From contig NZ_AFQO01000008.1 of NCBI RefSeq assembly GCF_000222025.1, positions 174,572 to 238,571 on the forward strand: a DNA stretch of 64,000 nt. Reading direction: 5' to 3'. The position numbers and the translations under genes were made by a program. This stretch comes from Haemophilus haemolyticus M19501. GTDB lineage: Bacteria; Pseudomonadota; Gammaproteobacteria; Enterobacterales; Pasteurellaceae. The notes under the pieces were generated by a model. That model was not told the origin of the DNA. It did not search any database and saw only the letters and a program-made list of their open reading frames with translations. This document shows positions 9,601 through 19,544 of the stretch, piece after piece (the stretch's first letter is position 1; each line of letters opens with the position of its first letter).

Positions 9601-10791
9601 ATGTTTGAACATATCAAAGCGGCACCAGCCGATCCAATATTAGGCTTAGGCGAAGCATTCAAATCCGAAACGCGCGAAAATAAAATCAACTTGGGTATTG
9701 GCGTTTATAAAGATGCGCAAGGCACAACCCCGATTATGCGTGCGGTAAAAGAAGCTGAAAAACGCTTATTTGATAAGGAAAAAACGAAGAATTATCTGAC
9801 TATCGATGGTATTGCTGATTATAACGAACGTACAAAAGCACTACTTTTCGGTAAAGATTCTGAAATCATTAAATCTAATCGTGCGAGAACAGTACAAAGT
9901 TTAGGCGGAACAGGCGCATTACGCATTGCGGCAGAATTTATTAAACGTCAAATCAAAGCACAAAATGTGTGGATCAGCACACCAACATGGCCAAACCACA
10001 ATGCTATTTTCAATGCGGTGGGCATGACGATTCGTGAATATCGTTATTATGATGCTGAACGCAAGGCCCTTGACTGGGAACATTTACTTGAAGATTTAAG
10101 CCAAGCAAGCGAAGGTGATGTGGTGCTTTTACACGGCTGCTGCCACAACCCAACTGGCATTGATCCAACCCCTAAACAATGGCAAGAATTAGCCGCACTT
10201 TCGGCGAAAAACGGCTGGTTGCCGCTCTTTGACTTTGCTTATCAAGGTTTAGCCAATGGCTTAGATGAAGATGCTTACGGTTTACGTGCTTTTGCAGCAA
10301 ATCATAAAGAATTATTAGTGGCAAGTTCATTCTCGAAAAACTTTGGTTTATACAATGAGCGTGTGGGTGCCTTTACCCTTGTGGCTGAAAATGCAGAAAT
10401 TGCTTCAACGGCATTAACACAGGTGAAATCAATTATTCGCACACTCTACTCTAACCCAGCTTCTCACGGTGGCGCAACGGTCGCAACCGTATTAAATGAT
10501 CCACAACTTCGCCAAGAATGGGAAAATGAATTAACTGAAATGCGTGAACGTATCAAAAAAATGCGTCATTTATTCGTTCAGTTATTAAAAGAATACGGTG
10601 CAGAACAAGATTTCAGCTTTATCATGGAACAAAATGGTATGTTCTCTTTCAGCGGTTTATCGCCTGAACAAGTTGATCGCTTAAAAGAAGAATTTGCGAT
10701 TTATGCTGTTCGTTCTGGTCGTATCAATGTAGCGGGTATTACTGAAGATAATATTCGTTATTTATGTGAAAGTATTGTGAAAGTACTTTAA
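9601..10791 (+). CDS. aspC: Aspartate / aromatic amino acid aminotransferase
   Basis: This PLP enzyme of aminotransferase fold type I interconverts aspartate and oxaloacetate with 2-oxoglutarate and usually also acts on aromatic amino acids. The 396-residue length equals E. coli AspC. The PLP lysine lies in [25 protein letters not shown] and [16 protein letters not shown] are family segments. It is flanked by terminators and its own promoter, so it is a single-gene unit. AspC and TyrB cannot be told apart by eye. Confidence 0.93.
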   Translation: MFEHIKAAPADPILGLGEAFKSETRENKINLGIGVYKDAQGTTPIMRAVKEAEKRLFDKEKTKNYLTIDGIADYNERTKALLFGKDSEIIKSNRARTVQSLGGTGALRIAAEFIKRQIKAQNVWISTPTWPNHNAIFNAVGMTIREYRYYDAERKALDWEHLLEDLSQASEGDVVLLHGCCHNPTGIDPTPKQWQELAALSAKNGWLPLFDFAYQGLANGLDEDAYGLRAFAANHKELLVASSFSKNFGLYNERVGAFTLVAENAEIASTALTQVKSIIRTLYSNPASHGGATVATVLNDPQLRQEWENELTEMRERIKKMRHLFVQLLKEYGAEQDFSFIMEQNGMFSFSGLSPEQVDRLKEEFAIYAVRSGRINVAGITEDNIRYLCESIVKVL

Positions 10792-10803
10792 TTCATAAAA
10801 AGC

Positions 10804-10832
10804 AAAAGTGCGGTTAAGTTTAACCGCACTTT
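10804..10832. terminator. Bidirectional terminator between aspC and moaE
   Basis: AAAGTGCGGTTAA pairs with TTAACCGCACTTT (13 bp perfect stem, tiny loop). It serves two converging genes. Confidence 0.75.
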
Positions 10833-10836
10833 GTCA

Positions 10837-11289
10837 TTACCACTTCTCTAACGCTTCTTTATCGCTTTCTCTCGCTTCAATCCAACGTTCACCTTGATTG
10901 GTTTGTTCTTTTTTCCAGAACGGTGCTTTGGATTTTAAGAAGTCCATAATAAATTCGTTAGCATGATAAGCATCACCTCGATGAGCAGAACTGATACCGA
11001 CTAAAACAATTTCATCACCAGTATGTAAAAGTCCAACACGATGAATAACCGACACCCGCTGGATATCCCAACGGGCTTTTGCTTGTTCAACAATTTCACG
11101 TAAGGCTTTTTCTGTCATGGCAGGATAATGTTCTAAGTATAAGCTAGATACCTCATCGCCTAAATTAAGATCGCGAACTTTACCCACGAAAATAACCGTT
11201 GCGCCAACTGAATGTTGCTCAGAAAGCCATTGATAAACGGCATTTTGATCAAAAGGTTGTTCTTGTACTGAAATTTGAATATCCGTCAT
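10837..11289 (-). CDS. moaE: Molybdopterin synthase catalytic subunit MoaE
   Basis: MoaE is the large subunit of molybdopterin synthase, which puts two dithiolene sulfurs into precursor Z using thiocarboxylated MoaD. The 150-residue protein has the conserved segments VGATVIFVGKVRD, LEHYPAMTEKALREI, HRVGLLHTGDEIVLVG and KSKAPFWKKEQT, which carries the active-site lysines. It is last in moaACDE and begins directly after the moaD stop. Confidence 0.96.
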   Translation of the reverse strand: MTDIQISVQEQPFDQNAVYQWLSEQHSVGATVIFVGKVRDLNLGDEVSSLYLEHYPAMTEKALREIVEQAKARWDIQRVSVIHRVGLLHTGDEIVLVGISSAHRGDAYHANEFIMDFLKSKAPFWKKEQTNQGERWIEARESDKEALEKW

Positions 11290-11535
11290 TTAGCCCCCCG
11301 TTACAGGTGGGAAAAATGCAATTTCATCCCCATTTTTGACCGCACTTTCTAGTGGCATCAAGGTTTGATTAATTGCCACTAAAAGTTTGCCTTTTTCCAG
11401 TGCCAATGCCCACTTATCGCCTTTTTGAGCAAGGTGTTCACGCACCGCTTCCGCAGTGGCAAAATCATCTTCTAATTGAATGGCATCAATGCCAATTAAT
11501 TCACGAGTTTGAGCAAAAAATAAAATATTTAACAT
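11290..11535 (-). CDS. moaD: Molybdopterin synthase sulfur carrier subunit MoaD
   Basis: MoaD is the ubiquitin-like sulfur carrier. The 81-residue product starts MLNILFFAQTRE and ends in PPVTGG, whose terminal diglycine is adenylated and thiocarboxylated. I chose the ATG at 11535 because a GGAGG ribosome site precedes it by 7 bases and the length then matches the family; a longer frame adds 13 unlikely residues. It starts just inside the moaC stop region and is followed at once by moaE. Confidence 0.95.
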   Translation of the reverse strand: MLNILFFAQTRELIGIDAIQLEDDFATAEAVREHLAQKGDKWALALEKGKLLVAINQTLMPLESAVKNGDEIAFFPPVTGG

Positions 11536-11536
11536 A

Positions 11537-12019
11537 TTATTTTTCCTCCGCAATAAAATGGCCAGATTTTCCACCGCTCTTTTCTAACAGGCGAACGTGC
11601 TCAATCACTATGTCTTTTTGTACGGCTTTACACATATCGTAAATGGTTAAAGCTGCCACACTTGCAGCCGTTAATGCTTCCATTTCTACGCCGGTTTTTC
11701 CGGTTAATTTACAAAGAGATTGAATACGAACTTGATTGGTTTCAAGTAACGGTTCTAAATTCACTTCTACTTTAGAAAGAAGCAATGGATGGCAAAGCGG
11801 AATAAGTTCCCAAGTACGTTTTGCCGCTTGAATGCCCGCAATACGAGCAGTAGCAAATACATCGCCTTTGTGATATTTTCCTTCCACGATCATAGCAAGG
11901 GTTTCTTTTGACATGGTGACAATGGCTTCAGCACGAGCTTCACGAACCGTCTCTGCTTTTGCAGAAACATCCACCATATTGGCTTCGCCTTGAGAATTGA
12001 TATGCGTAAATGTAGTCAT
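11537..12019 (-). CDS. moaC: Cyclic pyranopterin monophosphate synthase MoaC
   Basis: MoaC forms cyclic pyranopterin monophosphate from the product of MoaA. The 160-residue protein starts [19 protein letters not shown]; the upstream in-frame extension to 12097 lacks family similarity. Conserved parts visible are [29 protein letters not shown] and the [28 protein letters not shown] region with its catalytic Lys and Glu. It is second in the operon, about 90 bases after moaA. Confidence 0.95.
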   Translation of the reverse strand: MTTFTHINSQGEANMVDVSAKAETVREARAEAIVTMSKETLAMIVEGKYHKGDVFATARIAGIQAAKRTWELIPLCHPLLLSKVEVNLEPLLETNQVRIQSLCKLTGKTGVEMEALTAASVAALTIYDMCKAVQKDIVIEHVRLLEKSGGKSGHFIAEEK

Positions 12020-12107
12020 AATAAAATAAAGTGCGGTTAAAATATTGAATGTTTTACATGTGTGACGAAAGCAAAATAAGTGAACAGTAAAAGTCACCTA
12101 TTTTCTT

Positions 12108-13121
12108 TTAGCCACCGATAGAAGCTAAATGATTTCTTACGCCACTATCACCGATATGCAAATAATGATGTTCACGTTTGCCTTGCAGAGCAGAAAAAAT
12201 ACGTGCTTGCAAAATATCCTGCTGTTCATGGGATTGCAATAAATCACGTAATTCAATGCCTTCTTCGCCGAATAAACAAAGATGAAGTTTGCCCTTCGCT
12301 GATACTCTAAGACGATTACAGCTTGCGCAGAAATTCTTCTCATAAGGCATAATTAAGCCAATTTCGCCTGTATAATCAGGATGCGTAAATACTTTAGCTG
12401 GGCCATCCGTGTGGGATTTATGCTGTAATGTCCAACCATTTTTCAGCAATTTATCGGCTAAGACTTGTCCTGAAAGATGGAATTTATCAAAGAAACTGTC
12501 CATTTCACCCGTTTGCATGAGTTCGATAAAGCGCATTTGAATTGGGCGATCTTTCACCCATACAAGGAATTGCTCAAACTCTTTGTCATTCAAATTTTTC
12601 ATCAAAACTGAATTTACTTTAATTTTGTTGTAGCCCACTTCAAATGCACGATCGATACCACGCATCACGTCATCAAATTTATTGATGCCTGTAATTTGAT
12701 GGAACATTTTTGGATCTAAGCTATCAACACTGACGTTAATAGATGTAATTCCTGCTTTTTTCCAATCAGCCACATCTTTTGCCATGCGATAGCCATTTGT
12801 CGTGACAGCTAATTGACGAATGCCATCAATATTAGCAATGCTTTCAGCAATAGAAATAAAATCTTTACGTAAAGTCGGTTCGCCACCCGTTAAACGGATT
12901 TTCTCTGTGCCCATTTCAGCAAACGCTTGAGCAAGATGGGTGATTTCTTTTAAGGTTAAGAAACTTGGTTTGTTAGCTTCGGGTTGATAACCATCAGGCA
13001 AACAATAGGTACAACGAAAATTACACTGATCGGTAATCGACAGTCGTAGATAGTAATATTGACGTTGGAAAGGATCGACTAAGCGAGACTCTCCTACGTT
13101 CTTGATAGGAATGGATTGCAT
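12108..13121 (-). CDS. moaA: GTP 3',8-cyclase MoaA
   Basis: MoaA is the radical SAM enzyme that starts molybdenum cofactor synthesis by cyclising GTP. The 337-residue protein has the SAM cluster motif CNFRCTYC near residue 33, the GGEP motif near 80, the second cluster in FCASC followed by a later Cys in HLCLFG near 265-285, and the C-terminal diglycine. It leads moaACDE. The 120-base leader folds like a Moco riboswitch, so expression probably falls when cofactor is plentiful. Confidence 0.97.
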   Translation of the reverse strand: MQSIPIKNVGESRLVDPFQRQYYYLRLSITDQCNFRCTYCLPDGYQPEANKPSFLTLKEITHLAQAFAEMGTEKIRLTGGEPTLRKDFISIAESIANIDGIRQLAVTTNGYRMAKDVADWKKAGITSINVSVDSLDPKMFHQITGINKFDDVMRGIDRAFEVGYNKIKVNSVLMKNLNDKEFEQFLVWVKDRPIQMRFIELMQTGEMDSFFDKFHLSGQVLADKLLKNGWTLQHKSHTDGPAKVFTHPDYTGEIGLIMPYEKNFCASCNRLRVSAKGKLHLCLFGEEGIELRDLLQSHEQQDILQARIFSALQGKREHHYLHIGDSGVRNHLASIGG

Positions 13122-13139
13122 TTTACACCTTTCTAAATA

Positions 13140-13245
13140 TGGAGAGGATAAACCGTTTCCAGCGTATCCCTGAATAACGTACCGCGTTATTGGCTTGTCG
13201 CCGTATTTCTATGAAACTTAGGCCAAACAAGCTCGGAGTTATGCG
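13140..13245 (-). promoter_or_regulatory. Probable molybdenum cofactor (Moco) riboswitch in moaA leader
   Basis: The minus-strand leader of moaA folds into nested stems: GCTTGT (13232-13227 plus strand) with ACAAGC (13198-13193), AATAACG with CGTTATT (13191-13173), and GGATA with TATCC (13169-13146), the last ending close to the ribosome site. Moco RNA motifs upstream of moaA are known in gammaproteobacteria including Pasteurellaceae. The stems are read from sequence; the family name is inferred from position and knowledge of that RNA class. Confidence 0.65.
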
Positions 13246-13451
13246 TTAAATTTAATTTGTCGTCATTCTAAAAGATTTCACTTCATAAACACAATCAATA
13301 ATATTGATGAAAATCAGTATTTTCCTAAATTCTTAAAAATCAATTATATAAAAAAATACATAATGAATTTAAGGCCGACTCATTAGTGATAATTAATCCT
13401 ATTTATGTAAATAACCATAAATTTTGACCTGATTATTATGAGGTATTTTTA

Positions 13452-13465
13452 TTGATTTAAATCAT
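13452..13465 (+). promoter_or_regulatory. FNR-like box upstream of ytfE
   Basis: TTGATTTAAATCAT matches the FNR consensus TTGATnnnnATCAA at 9 of 10 defined positions. It lies 101-114 bases before the ytfE ATG in the intergenic region shared with moaA. The rest of 13250-13560 is AT-rich with no coding signal. Confidence 0.6.
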
Positions 13466-13565
13466 AATTTAATCAATAAATAAACCTCTCTACTTTTCAT
13501 AATTAAAAAAATATCCTACTATTTTTATCGGATTTATTTTTACTTAATCAATATAGGAGTGATTT

Positions 13566-14237
13566 ATGTCTTTTGCCCAACAAAAACTTAGCGAGCTCGC
13601 TGTTTCAATTCCAGGTGCAACTAAAATTTTTCGTGAATATGATTTAGATTTTTGCTGCGGGGGTTCTGTATTATTAGAAGTCGCGGCACAACAAAAGAAT
13701 CTTAACCTTGCTGAAATTGAAAAACGTTTAACTGATTTACAACAAAGTAAAGCAGAAAATAATGATAAAGATTGGACTTCAGCATCTTATGCAGAAATGA
13801 TCGAGCATATTGTTGCCCGTTTTCACAATCGCCACCGTGAACAACTCCCTGAATTAATTACATTGGCGGAGAAAGTTGAAAATGTACATGGTGATCGTGA
13901 TGACTGCCCTGTCGGCGTAGCCGCACAGTTAGAAAAAATTTATGCTGAACTTAGCCAGCATTTAATGAAAGAAGAACAAATTTTGTTCCCTATGATCAAA
14001 ATGGGAAATTATGCTATGGCCTCAATGCCAATTCGTGTAATGGAAATGGAACACGATGAAGCAGGGCAAGATGTGGAAGTGATCAAATCGCTTACTAATA
14101 ACTGCACGCCACCGGCAGATGCTTGTTTCAGTTGGAAAGCCTTATATAGCGGTATTAATGAATTTATTGATGATTTAATGCACCATATTCATTTGGAAAA
14201 TAATATTTTATTTCCACGTGTATTAAACGAAAAATAA
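13566..14237 (+). CDS. ytfE: Di-iron iron-sulfur cluster repair protein YtfE (RIC)
   Basis: YtfE/ScdA/RIC proteins repair iron-sulfur clusters after nitric oxide or oxidative damage with a non-haem di-iron centre. The 223-residue protein has the short N-terminal ScdA domain with DFCCGG near residue 30, then a hemerythrin-like four-helix domain with EHIVARFHNRHREQLPEL, HLMKEEQILFPM, MEMEHDEAG and HIHLENNILFPR supplying His and Glu ligands. The ATG has an AGGAG site. An FNR-like box upstream fits anaerobic or nitrosative control; an NsrR site was not recognisable. A paired uptake-signal hairpin follows. Confidence 0.95.
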   Translation: MSFAQQKLSELAVSIPGATKIFREYDLDFCCGGSVLLEVAAQQKNLNLAEIEKRLTDLQQSKAENNDKDWTSASYAEMIEHIVARFHNRHREQLPELITLAEKVENVHGDRDDCPVGVAAQLEKIYAELSQHLMKEEQILFPMIKMGNYAMASMPIRVMEMEHDEAGQDVEVIKSLTNNCTPPADACFSWKALYSGINEFIDDLMHHIHLENNILFPRVLNEK

Positions 14238-14258
14238 TTTAATATTCGTCAAAAAATA

Positions 14259-14300
14259 ACCGCACTTTAATCTATTCTGAAAAACAAACTAAAGTGCGGT
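14259..14300. terminator. Bidirectional uptake-signal hairpin between ytfE and rnpB
   Basis: ACCGCACTTTA and TAAAGTGCGGT form an 11-bp stem with a 20-base loop. It can stop ytfE from one side and the rnpB precursor from the other. Confidence 0.65.
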
Positions 14301-14312
14301 CATTTCTATAAA

Positions 14313-14689
<377 letters not shown>

Positions 14690-14696
14690 GGCGCGT

Positions 14697-14725
14697 AGTA
14701 TAGGGGCAATAATTAGTGCGGTCAA
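14697..14725 (-). promoter_or_regulatory. rnpB promoter with uptake signal across the -35
   Basis: On the minus strand TTGACC and TATACT are separated by exactly 17 bases, 8 bases before the RNA 5' end. The sequence TTGACCGCACT means the -35 hexamer shares bases with an uptake-signal core. Confidence 0.75.
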
Positions 14726-14851
14726 TAAAATCCCCAATTTTTGAATATTGCTTCATCAATCTTATCAACAATAATGCCTAATTTTTCATTCGTATTTTTT
14801 TATGATTCCGCTAAAATAACGCCAATTTCAACCGCTCTTTTAGGAAGAAGA

Positions 14852-15787
14852 ATGAACTATCTAAAAATTGCACAGGATTCCCTTTCAGTAGAAAGCAACG
14901 CACTTTTGCAACTCAGCCAACGTTTAGGTGAAGATTTTAATCAAGTCGTAGATTTAATCCTTGCTTGCGAAGGACGCTTAGTCATCGGCGGGATAGGGAA
15001 ATCTGGTTTAATCGGTAAAAAAATGGTGGCTACCTTTGCCTCTACGGGCACGCCAAGTTTCTTTTTACATCCGACAGAAGCCTTCCACGGTGATTTAGGT
15101 ATGTTGAAACCAATTGATATCGTGATGTTAATTTCCTATAGCGGTGAAACCGATGATGTCAATAAACTGATTCCAAGTTTAAAAAATTTTGGTAATAAAA
15201 TTATTGCCGTGACGAGTAACAAAAATTCCACACTCGCACGTCACGCAGATTATGTTCTAGATATTACTGTTGAGCGTGAAGTGTGTCCAAATAATCTCGC
15301 GCCAACAACATCCGCACTTGTGACGCTTGCACTTGGTGATGCACTCGCCGTATCGCTCATTACGGCACGCAATTTCCAACCCGCTGACTTTGCCAAATTC
15401 CATCCAGGTGGCAGTCTTGGTCGTCGTTTATTATGTAAAGTGAAAGATCAAATGCAAACTCGCCTACCAACAATTTTACCCACTACCAATTTTACTGACT
15501 GTCTCACAGTCATGAATGAAGGTCGAATGGGCGTTGCCTTGGTGATGGAAAATGAGCAACTTAAAGGCATTATCACTGATGGCGATATTCGCCGCGCGCT
15601 TACAGCCAATGGTGCAGAAACGCTGAATAAAACAGCCAAAGACTTTATGACAAGTTCACCAAAAACTATTCATCAAGACGAATTTTTATCAAAAGCAGAA
15701 GACTTTATGAAAGCGAAAAAAATTCACTCGCTAGTCGTTGTTAATGATGAAAATCACGTGGTTGGTTTAGTGGAATTTTCAAGCTAA
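14852..15787 (+). CDS. kdsD: D-arabinose 5-phosphate isomerase KdsD (KpsF family)
   Basis: The enzyme converts ribulose 5-phosphate to arabinose 5-phosphate, the first step of Kdo synthesis for lipooligosaccharide. The 311-residue protein has an N-terminal SIS sugar-isomerase domain (GIGKSGLIGKKMVATFASTGTPSFFLHP, then YSGETDDV) and two C-terminal CBS domains. I chose the ATG at 14852, with AGGAAGAAG just upstream, because it gives MNYLKIAQDSL; a longer frame from 14741 adds 37 residues without similarity. It is followed 9 bases later by kdsC, the pathway partner. Confidence 0.95.
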   Translation: MNYLKIAQDSLSVESNALLQLSQRLGEDFNQVVDLILACEGRLVIGGIGKSGLIGKKMVATFASTGTPSFFLHPTEAFHGDLGMLKPIDIVMLISYSGETDDVNKLIPSLKNFGNKIIAVTSNKNSTLARHADYVLDITVEREVCPNNLAPTTSALVTLALGDALAVSLITARNFQPADFAKFHPGGSLGRRLLCKVKDQMQTRLPTILPTTNFTDCLTVMNEGRMGVALVMENEQLKGIITDGDIRRALTANGAETLNKTAKDFMTSSPKTIHQDEFLSKAEDFMKAKKIHSLVVVNDENHVVGLVEFSS

Positions 15788-15796
15788 GGAATTTCA

Positions 15797-16339
15797 ATGC
15801 AACAAAAATTAGAAAACATTAAATTTGTCATTACTGATGTAGATGGTGTACTCACCGATGGACAACTTCATTATGATGCCAATGGTGAAGCCATCAAAAG
15901 CTTTCACGTGCGCGATGGTTTAGGCATAAAAATGCTGATGGATGCAGGTATTCAAGTGGCTGTGCTTTCTGGTCGCGACTCCCCTATTTTACGTCGTCGC
16001 ATTGCCGATCTTGGCATTAAATTATACTTTCTTGGCAAACTTGAAAAAGAAACGGCTTGTTTTGATCTTATGAAACAAGCAGGCGTCACAGCCGAACAGA
16101 CCGCTTATATTGGCGATGATAGCGTAGATCTCCCCGCCTTTGCAGCGTGTGGAATTTCTTTTGCTGTGGCAGATGCCCCTATTTATGTGAAAAATGCCGT
16201 TGATTATGTACTTTCCACCCATGGCGGAAAAGGTGCCTTCCGAGAAATGTCCGATATGATTTTACAGGCACAGGGAAAATCTTCTGTGTTTGATAGCGCC
16301 CAAGGTTTCCTGAAATCAGTGAAAAACATGGGACAGTAA
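15797..16339 (+). CDS. kdsC: Kdo-8-phosphate phosphatase KdsC
   Basis: KdsC is a HAD-family phosphatase that releases Kdo from Kdo 8-phosphate. The 180-residue protein has the HAD motif DVDGVLTDG near residue 14 (nucleophile Asp), motif II LSGRDSP near 58, and the metal-binding GDDSVDLPAF near 105. As usual for KdsC it lacks a large cap domain and acts as a tetramer. It forms an operon with kdsD (9-base gap) and is followed by a hairpin of paired uptake signals. Confidence 0.96.
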   Translation: MQQKLENIKFVITDVDGVLTDGQLHYDANGEAIKSFHVRDGLGIKMLMDAGIQVAVLSGRDSPILRRRIADLGIKLYFLGKLEKETACFDLMKQAGVTAEQTAYIGDDSVDLPAFAACGISFAVADAPIYVKNAVDYVLSTHGGKGAFREMSDMILQAQGKSSVFDSAQGFLKSVKNMGQ

Positions 16340-16376
16340 TAACTAATTCGTCAGTGTTATTGCTTAATAAAAAATA

Positions 16377-16432
16377 AAGTGCGGTTAATTTTCAAGGAGT
16401 TTTAAAATCTCTCAAAAATCAACCGCACTTTT
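16377..16432. terminator. Long uptake-signal hairpin between kdsC and yccS
   Basis: AAGTGCGGTT and AACCGCACTT are the outer stem; inner ATTTTCAAGGAG and CTCTCAAAAAT extend it imperfectly. The converging genes kdsC and yccS share it. Confidence 0.6.
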
Positions 16433-16470
16433 ATATTTATAACGATCCTATGCTTTGATAGCTTATCCTT

Positions 16471-18606
16471 TTAACAAGACTCTTTCCTAAAATACTCATA
16501 GAACTGCGGTAAGAGTTGCGTAATCAAATTTAATTGCTGATACGGCAAACTAAAGACGGCGCGTTCTTCGGCAGTCATGTCTTGTTTTTCCAATTCTTTT
16601 AAATGTGTTTCAATACGTTCTTGCTGTTGGTTAAAAATAGCTTCAGGTATTTCTTCAATGTGTTCTAAAGTATAGATAATTTTCTTTGCTACAGGATAAA
16701 AACCAGATAAAAACTGTGCGGTCTGTTGCAAATTTTTCATTCTGTCGCGATAAGCGCCAAGGGCCGAAATATAGCTTAATAAAGAATAATTAAGCTTGAG
16801 CAAATCAAAACCTTTCTGTAAATATGCCTTGTATTTCACTGGCTCATTATTCATATTAGAAAGTGTTGTACTCAGTGCGGCTGCATATTGATGCGCATTA
16901 CGACGTGCTATGCGATATTTAAGATCGTCACTTTTACCAAATTGCAATTGACTAATAATATGCAATAAATACACCGCATCACTACGCAATGCTTGATGAC
17001 TCACTTTATCAAGTTGCAAATATTTCCAATCTGGCCATAAGTAAGATACGGCAAACCATGAAATCACGGCACCAAGTAAAGTATCAAGTAAACGAGGCAT
17101 TAATGCGGCTGCCGTATCGAATCCCATGACATCAAAACTGAGCAATACTTGTAGTGTGATGAAAAAGGTCGAGAAACTGTAATTATTACTGCGGAAGAAA
17201 AAAAACAGCGTGCTTGTAAGCACCACAAGACCTAGTTTTAATTCTAAGGTTGGATTTAAATAAGGTAATAAAGACCCCACCACTACGCCTAATATCGTGC
17301 CAATAATACGCTGACGTAAACGTACTTTAGTTGCAGAATAATTTGGCTGGCACACAAATACAGTGGTCAATAAAATCCAATAACCAAGATTAAATTGGAA
17401 AAACTCGACAATTGCACAGCATAAAAATACCACAATAGATAAGCGGACTGCATGACGGAACAACGGCGACTCAAAAGTAAAATGGCTAAAAATCACCGCA
17501 CTTATATTTTTTAACCCCGTGATCTGTTCCGTATGAATTTGAGCTAATTGTTCTGTATCTGTCGTTTCTTGTCCCAACTGGCGAAGTTGCCAGTTGATAC
17601 TTTGTAAATTATCTAACAAGGTTTGAATATCAATCAGTTCATCTTGATCATTGAGATGTTGTGCTTTATATAGTTCAAAGGAATGCAATGTACCTAAAAG
17701 TGCACGTTCGACACGTTCATTAAAATGATAAGGTTTATTTTCACGCAAACTCGCCGTAATTTCTTTACACGATTGTGCTTGTAGCTCTAGCAAACGTTGA
17801 ATACGGAAAATCAAATCTGTATTTTTTAGTTTTTCCGTTATTTGTTGATAATCAAAATGCGTTGAATTGACGCGCTCATGAATGTCTTGCGCGGCAAAAT
17901 AATAACGTAACATTCTCTGGGTTCGAGGATGGCGATGTTGCCCTCTAATACGGTAAAAAAGTGCGGTGCGCACAATATTAAATGCCGTGACAACATTCGC
18001 ATTTTTCATTGCGAAATTAAGATGTTTTTTTTCAATCTCAGCCACTTCGTCAGGATCAAAAAAACAGGATTTAGTATCTAAATATTCGCCCAACGCACAA
18101 AACGCTTTAGCGACACTTTCTTGCACGGGGCGATTTGGGAAAAACAGGTAAACAATGATAGCGACCACACTATAAAGCAAAGTACCGCATAAAATCATTA
18201 CGGGATTAATAAACCATACATTTCCTTCAGGCACATAAGTCAATGTGGTATAAAGCGCAACCACTAATGAACCAAAAGCAATGGTACTATAACGCTGACC
18301 CACGGCGCCAATCATGGTGAAAATAAATGTCAGCACCGTCATTAACACAATATATTGGATAGGCTTACCGATATGTAACTGCACAATAAAGGATGAAATA
18401 GAAAAGGCAATGAGCGTAAAAAATACGTTTTTCAATCGTCCAGTTAAACGGTTATCCAAATCCACCAAACCACCTGCAATGATCCCTAGAATCAAAGGCA
18501 TTGATTGAGAAGAAATATCAAAAGCCCATATTCCCACTGCCGCAATATTTACGGCAATAAAAACAGGAATCGCAGCGATTACTTTGGCATTTAACCGAAT
18601 ATTCAT
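16471..18606 (-). CDS. yccS: YccS/FUSC-family inner membrane protein
   Basis: This 711-residue protein belongs to the YccS/YhfK family (fusaric-acid-resistance-like). It has about six N-terminal membrane helices (residues 8-160), a long cytoplasmic region rich in helices, a second block of helices (about 395-520, including LGYWILLTTVFVCQPNYSATKVRLRQRIIGT), and a cytoplasmic C-terminus. The NYSATKVRLRQRIIGTILG stretch is the family hallmark. The substrate is not known; relatives are proposed efflux components. It follows the YccT-like gene, with a terminator between them. Confidence 0.9.
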   Translation of the reverse strand: MNIRLNAKVIAAIPVFIAVNIAAVGIWAFDISSQSMPLILGIIAGGLVDLDNRLTGRLKNVFFTLIAFSISSFIVQLHIGKPIQYIVLMTVLTFIFTMIGAVGQRYSTIAFGSLVVALYTTLTYVPEGNVWFINPVMILCGTLLYSVVAIIVYLFFPNRPVQESVAKAFCALGEYLDTKSCFFDPDEVAEIEKKHLNFAMKNANVVTAFNIVRTALFYRIRGQHRHPRTQRMLRYYFAAQDIHERVNSTHFDYQQITEKLKNTDLIFRIQRLLELQAQSCKEITASLRENKPYHFNERVERALLGTLHSFELYKAQHLNDQDELIDIQTLLDNLQSINWQLRQLGQETTDTEQLAQIHTEQITGLKNISAVIFSHFTFESPLFRHAVRLSIVVFLCCAIVEFFQFNLGYWILLTTVFVCQPNYSATKVRLRQRIIGTILGVVVGSLLPYLNPTLELKLGLVVLTSTLFFFFRSNNYSFSTFFITLQVLLSFDVMGFDTAAALMPRLLDTLLGAVISWFAVSYLWPDWKYLQLDKVSHQALRSDAVYLLHIISQLQFGKSDDLKYRIARRNAHQYAAALSTTLSNMNNEPVKYKAYLQKGFDLLKLNYSLLSYISALGAYRDRMKNLQQTAQFLSGFYPVAKKIIYTLEHIEEIPEAIFNQQQERIETHLKELEKQDMTAEERAVFSLPYQQLNLITQLLPQFYEYFRKESC

Positions 18607-18628
18607 TTCAAATCCTTATCAAAATAGA

Positions 18629-18655
18629 AAAGTGAGCAACAAGGCTCACTTTTTA
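18629..18655 (-). terminator. Terminator after the YccT-like gene
   Basis: AAAGTGAGC and GCTCACTTT pair with a short ACAAG loop, followed on the minus strand by a T-rich tract. It separates the YccT-like gene from yccS. Confidence 0.65.
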
Positions 18656-18673
18656 TTGTATGAAGTGCGGTCA

Positions 18674-19342
18674 TTATTTATGGGATTTTGCCCAATTTAA
18701 GAAACGTGTTTGAGTTTCTTTATCAGCTTGTTGGAACCAATATTGAAGCTGTTGCTCTGCAACGTTTTCACCTTGAACAACCACTTTGCCTTTATTCGCT
18801 TTTGCATTACCTGCTGGAGTAGCGACCATTGGACTAGCAGCTGTGGTTGCAGCAAATGCAGAAACAGAGGCAGTTGCACCAGACGCATTATATTCAGCAA
18901 GATCATTCACCACATTAGCACTTGGGAATAAACCTTCTTGTTTTAACACATCCACTTTTGCTGAAAGCATATTACCTGATTTTGTTTTTACGCTAATACT
19001 TGGCATCTCATTGAATTTATCACCTTCTGAACGACCACGAATAGCTGGAGCCGAAATGACAAGATCCTCTGCATTGCCTTGGAATGTAACAATTACAGGA
19101 TTAGATTCAAAAAGAGTTTGGCTAGATCCAGAACCAATAATTTCACTTAAACGAACAACAACCTGATGGTTTTGGGTATCATTCACAGCAAAGGTTTTAG
19201 CGTCCTTCGCAAGAGATTTAGATGCCTTTTGACCATCAATGGCTAAAAGCTCAAGGTTAGATGACGTAGAAACCATGCCTGCAAAAGTTGCAGTGCTAGC
19301 ACATAATGTTGCAAGACCTAATACAACAGCACGTAATTTCAT
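18674..19342 (-). CDS. YccT / DUF2057 (UPF0319) periplasmic protein
   Basis: The 222-residue product begins with a clear signal peptide cleaved after ATFAG-type sequence near residue 21. The mature part has the DUF2057 pattern: NLELLAIDGQKA, then NDTQNHQVVVRLSEIIGSGSSQTLFESNPVIVTFQG. A low-complexity Ala/Ser-rich linker (residues 150-180) leads to a C-terminal EQQLQYWFQQADKETQTRFLNWAK segment, another family hallmark. The E. coli relative YccT (CsgI) inhibits curli assembly, but Haemophilus has no curli known to me, so the role here is unknown. Confidence 0.85.
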   Translation of the reverse strand: MKLRAVVLGLATLCASTATFAGMVSTSSNLELLAIDGQKASKSLAKDAKTFAVNDTQNHQVVVRLSEIIGSGSSQTLFESNPVIVTFQGNAEDLVISAPAIRGRSEGDKFNEMPSISVKTKSGNMLSAKVDVLKQEGLFPSANVVNDLAEYNASGATASVSAFAATTAASPMVATPAGNAKANKGKVVVQGENVAEQQLQYWFQQADKETQTRFLNWAKSHK

Positions 19343-19544
19343 AATTGCTCCTTTGGTATAAATGAAATTATTGCCTATGCTATGCTAAATCAGCAGAAAT
19401 GAAAATAAAAAAAGTGAGAATTAGTTTAAAAAATCTTTGTTGTAATAGCACAAATACTCACAATATTTTATCATGTTGATGTCTAGCCTAGTCACAACTA
19501 GTAAAAAGTACAATGTAATCTATTAAATATCAATAGGAGTAACA

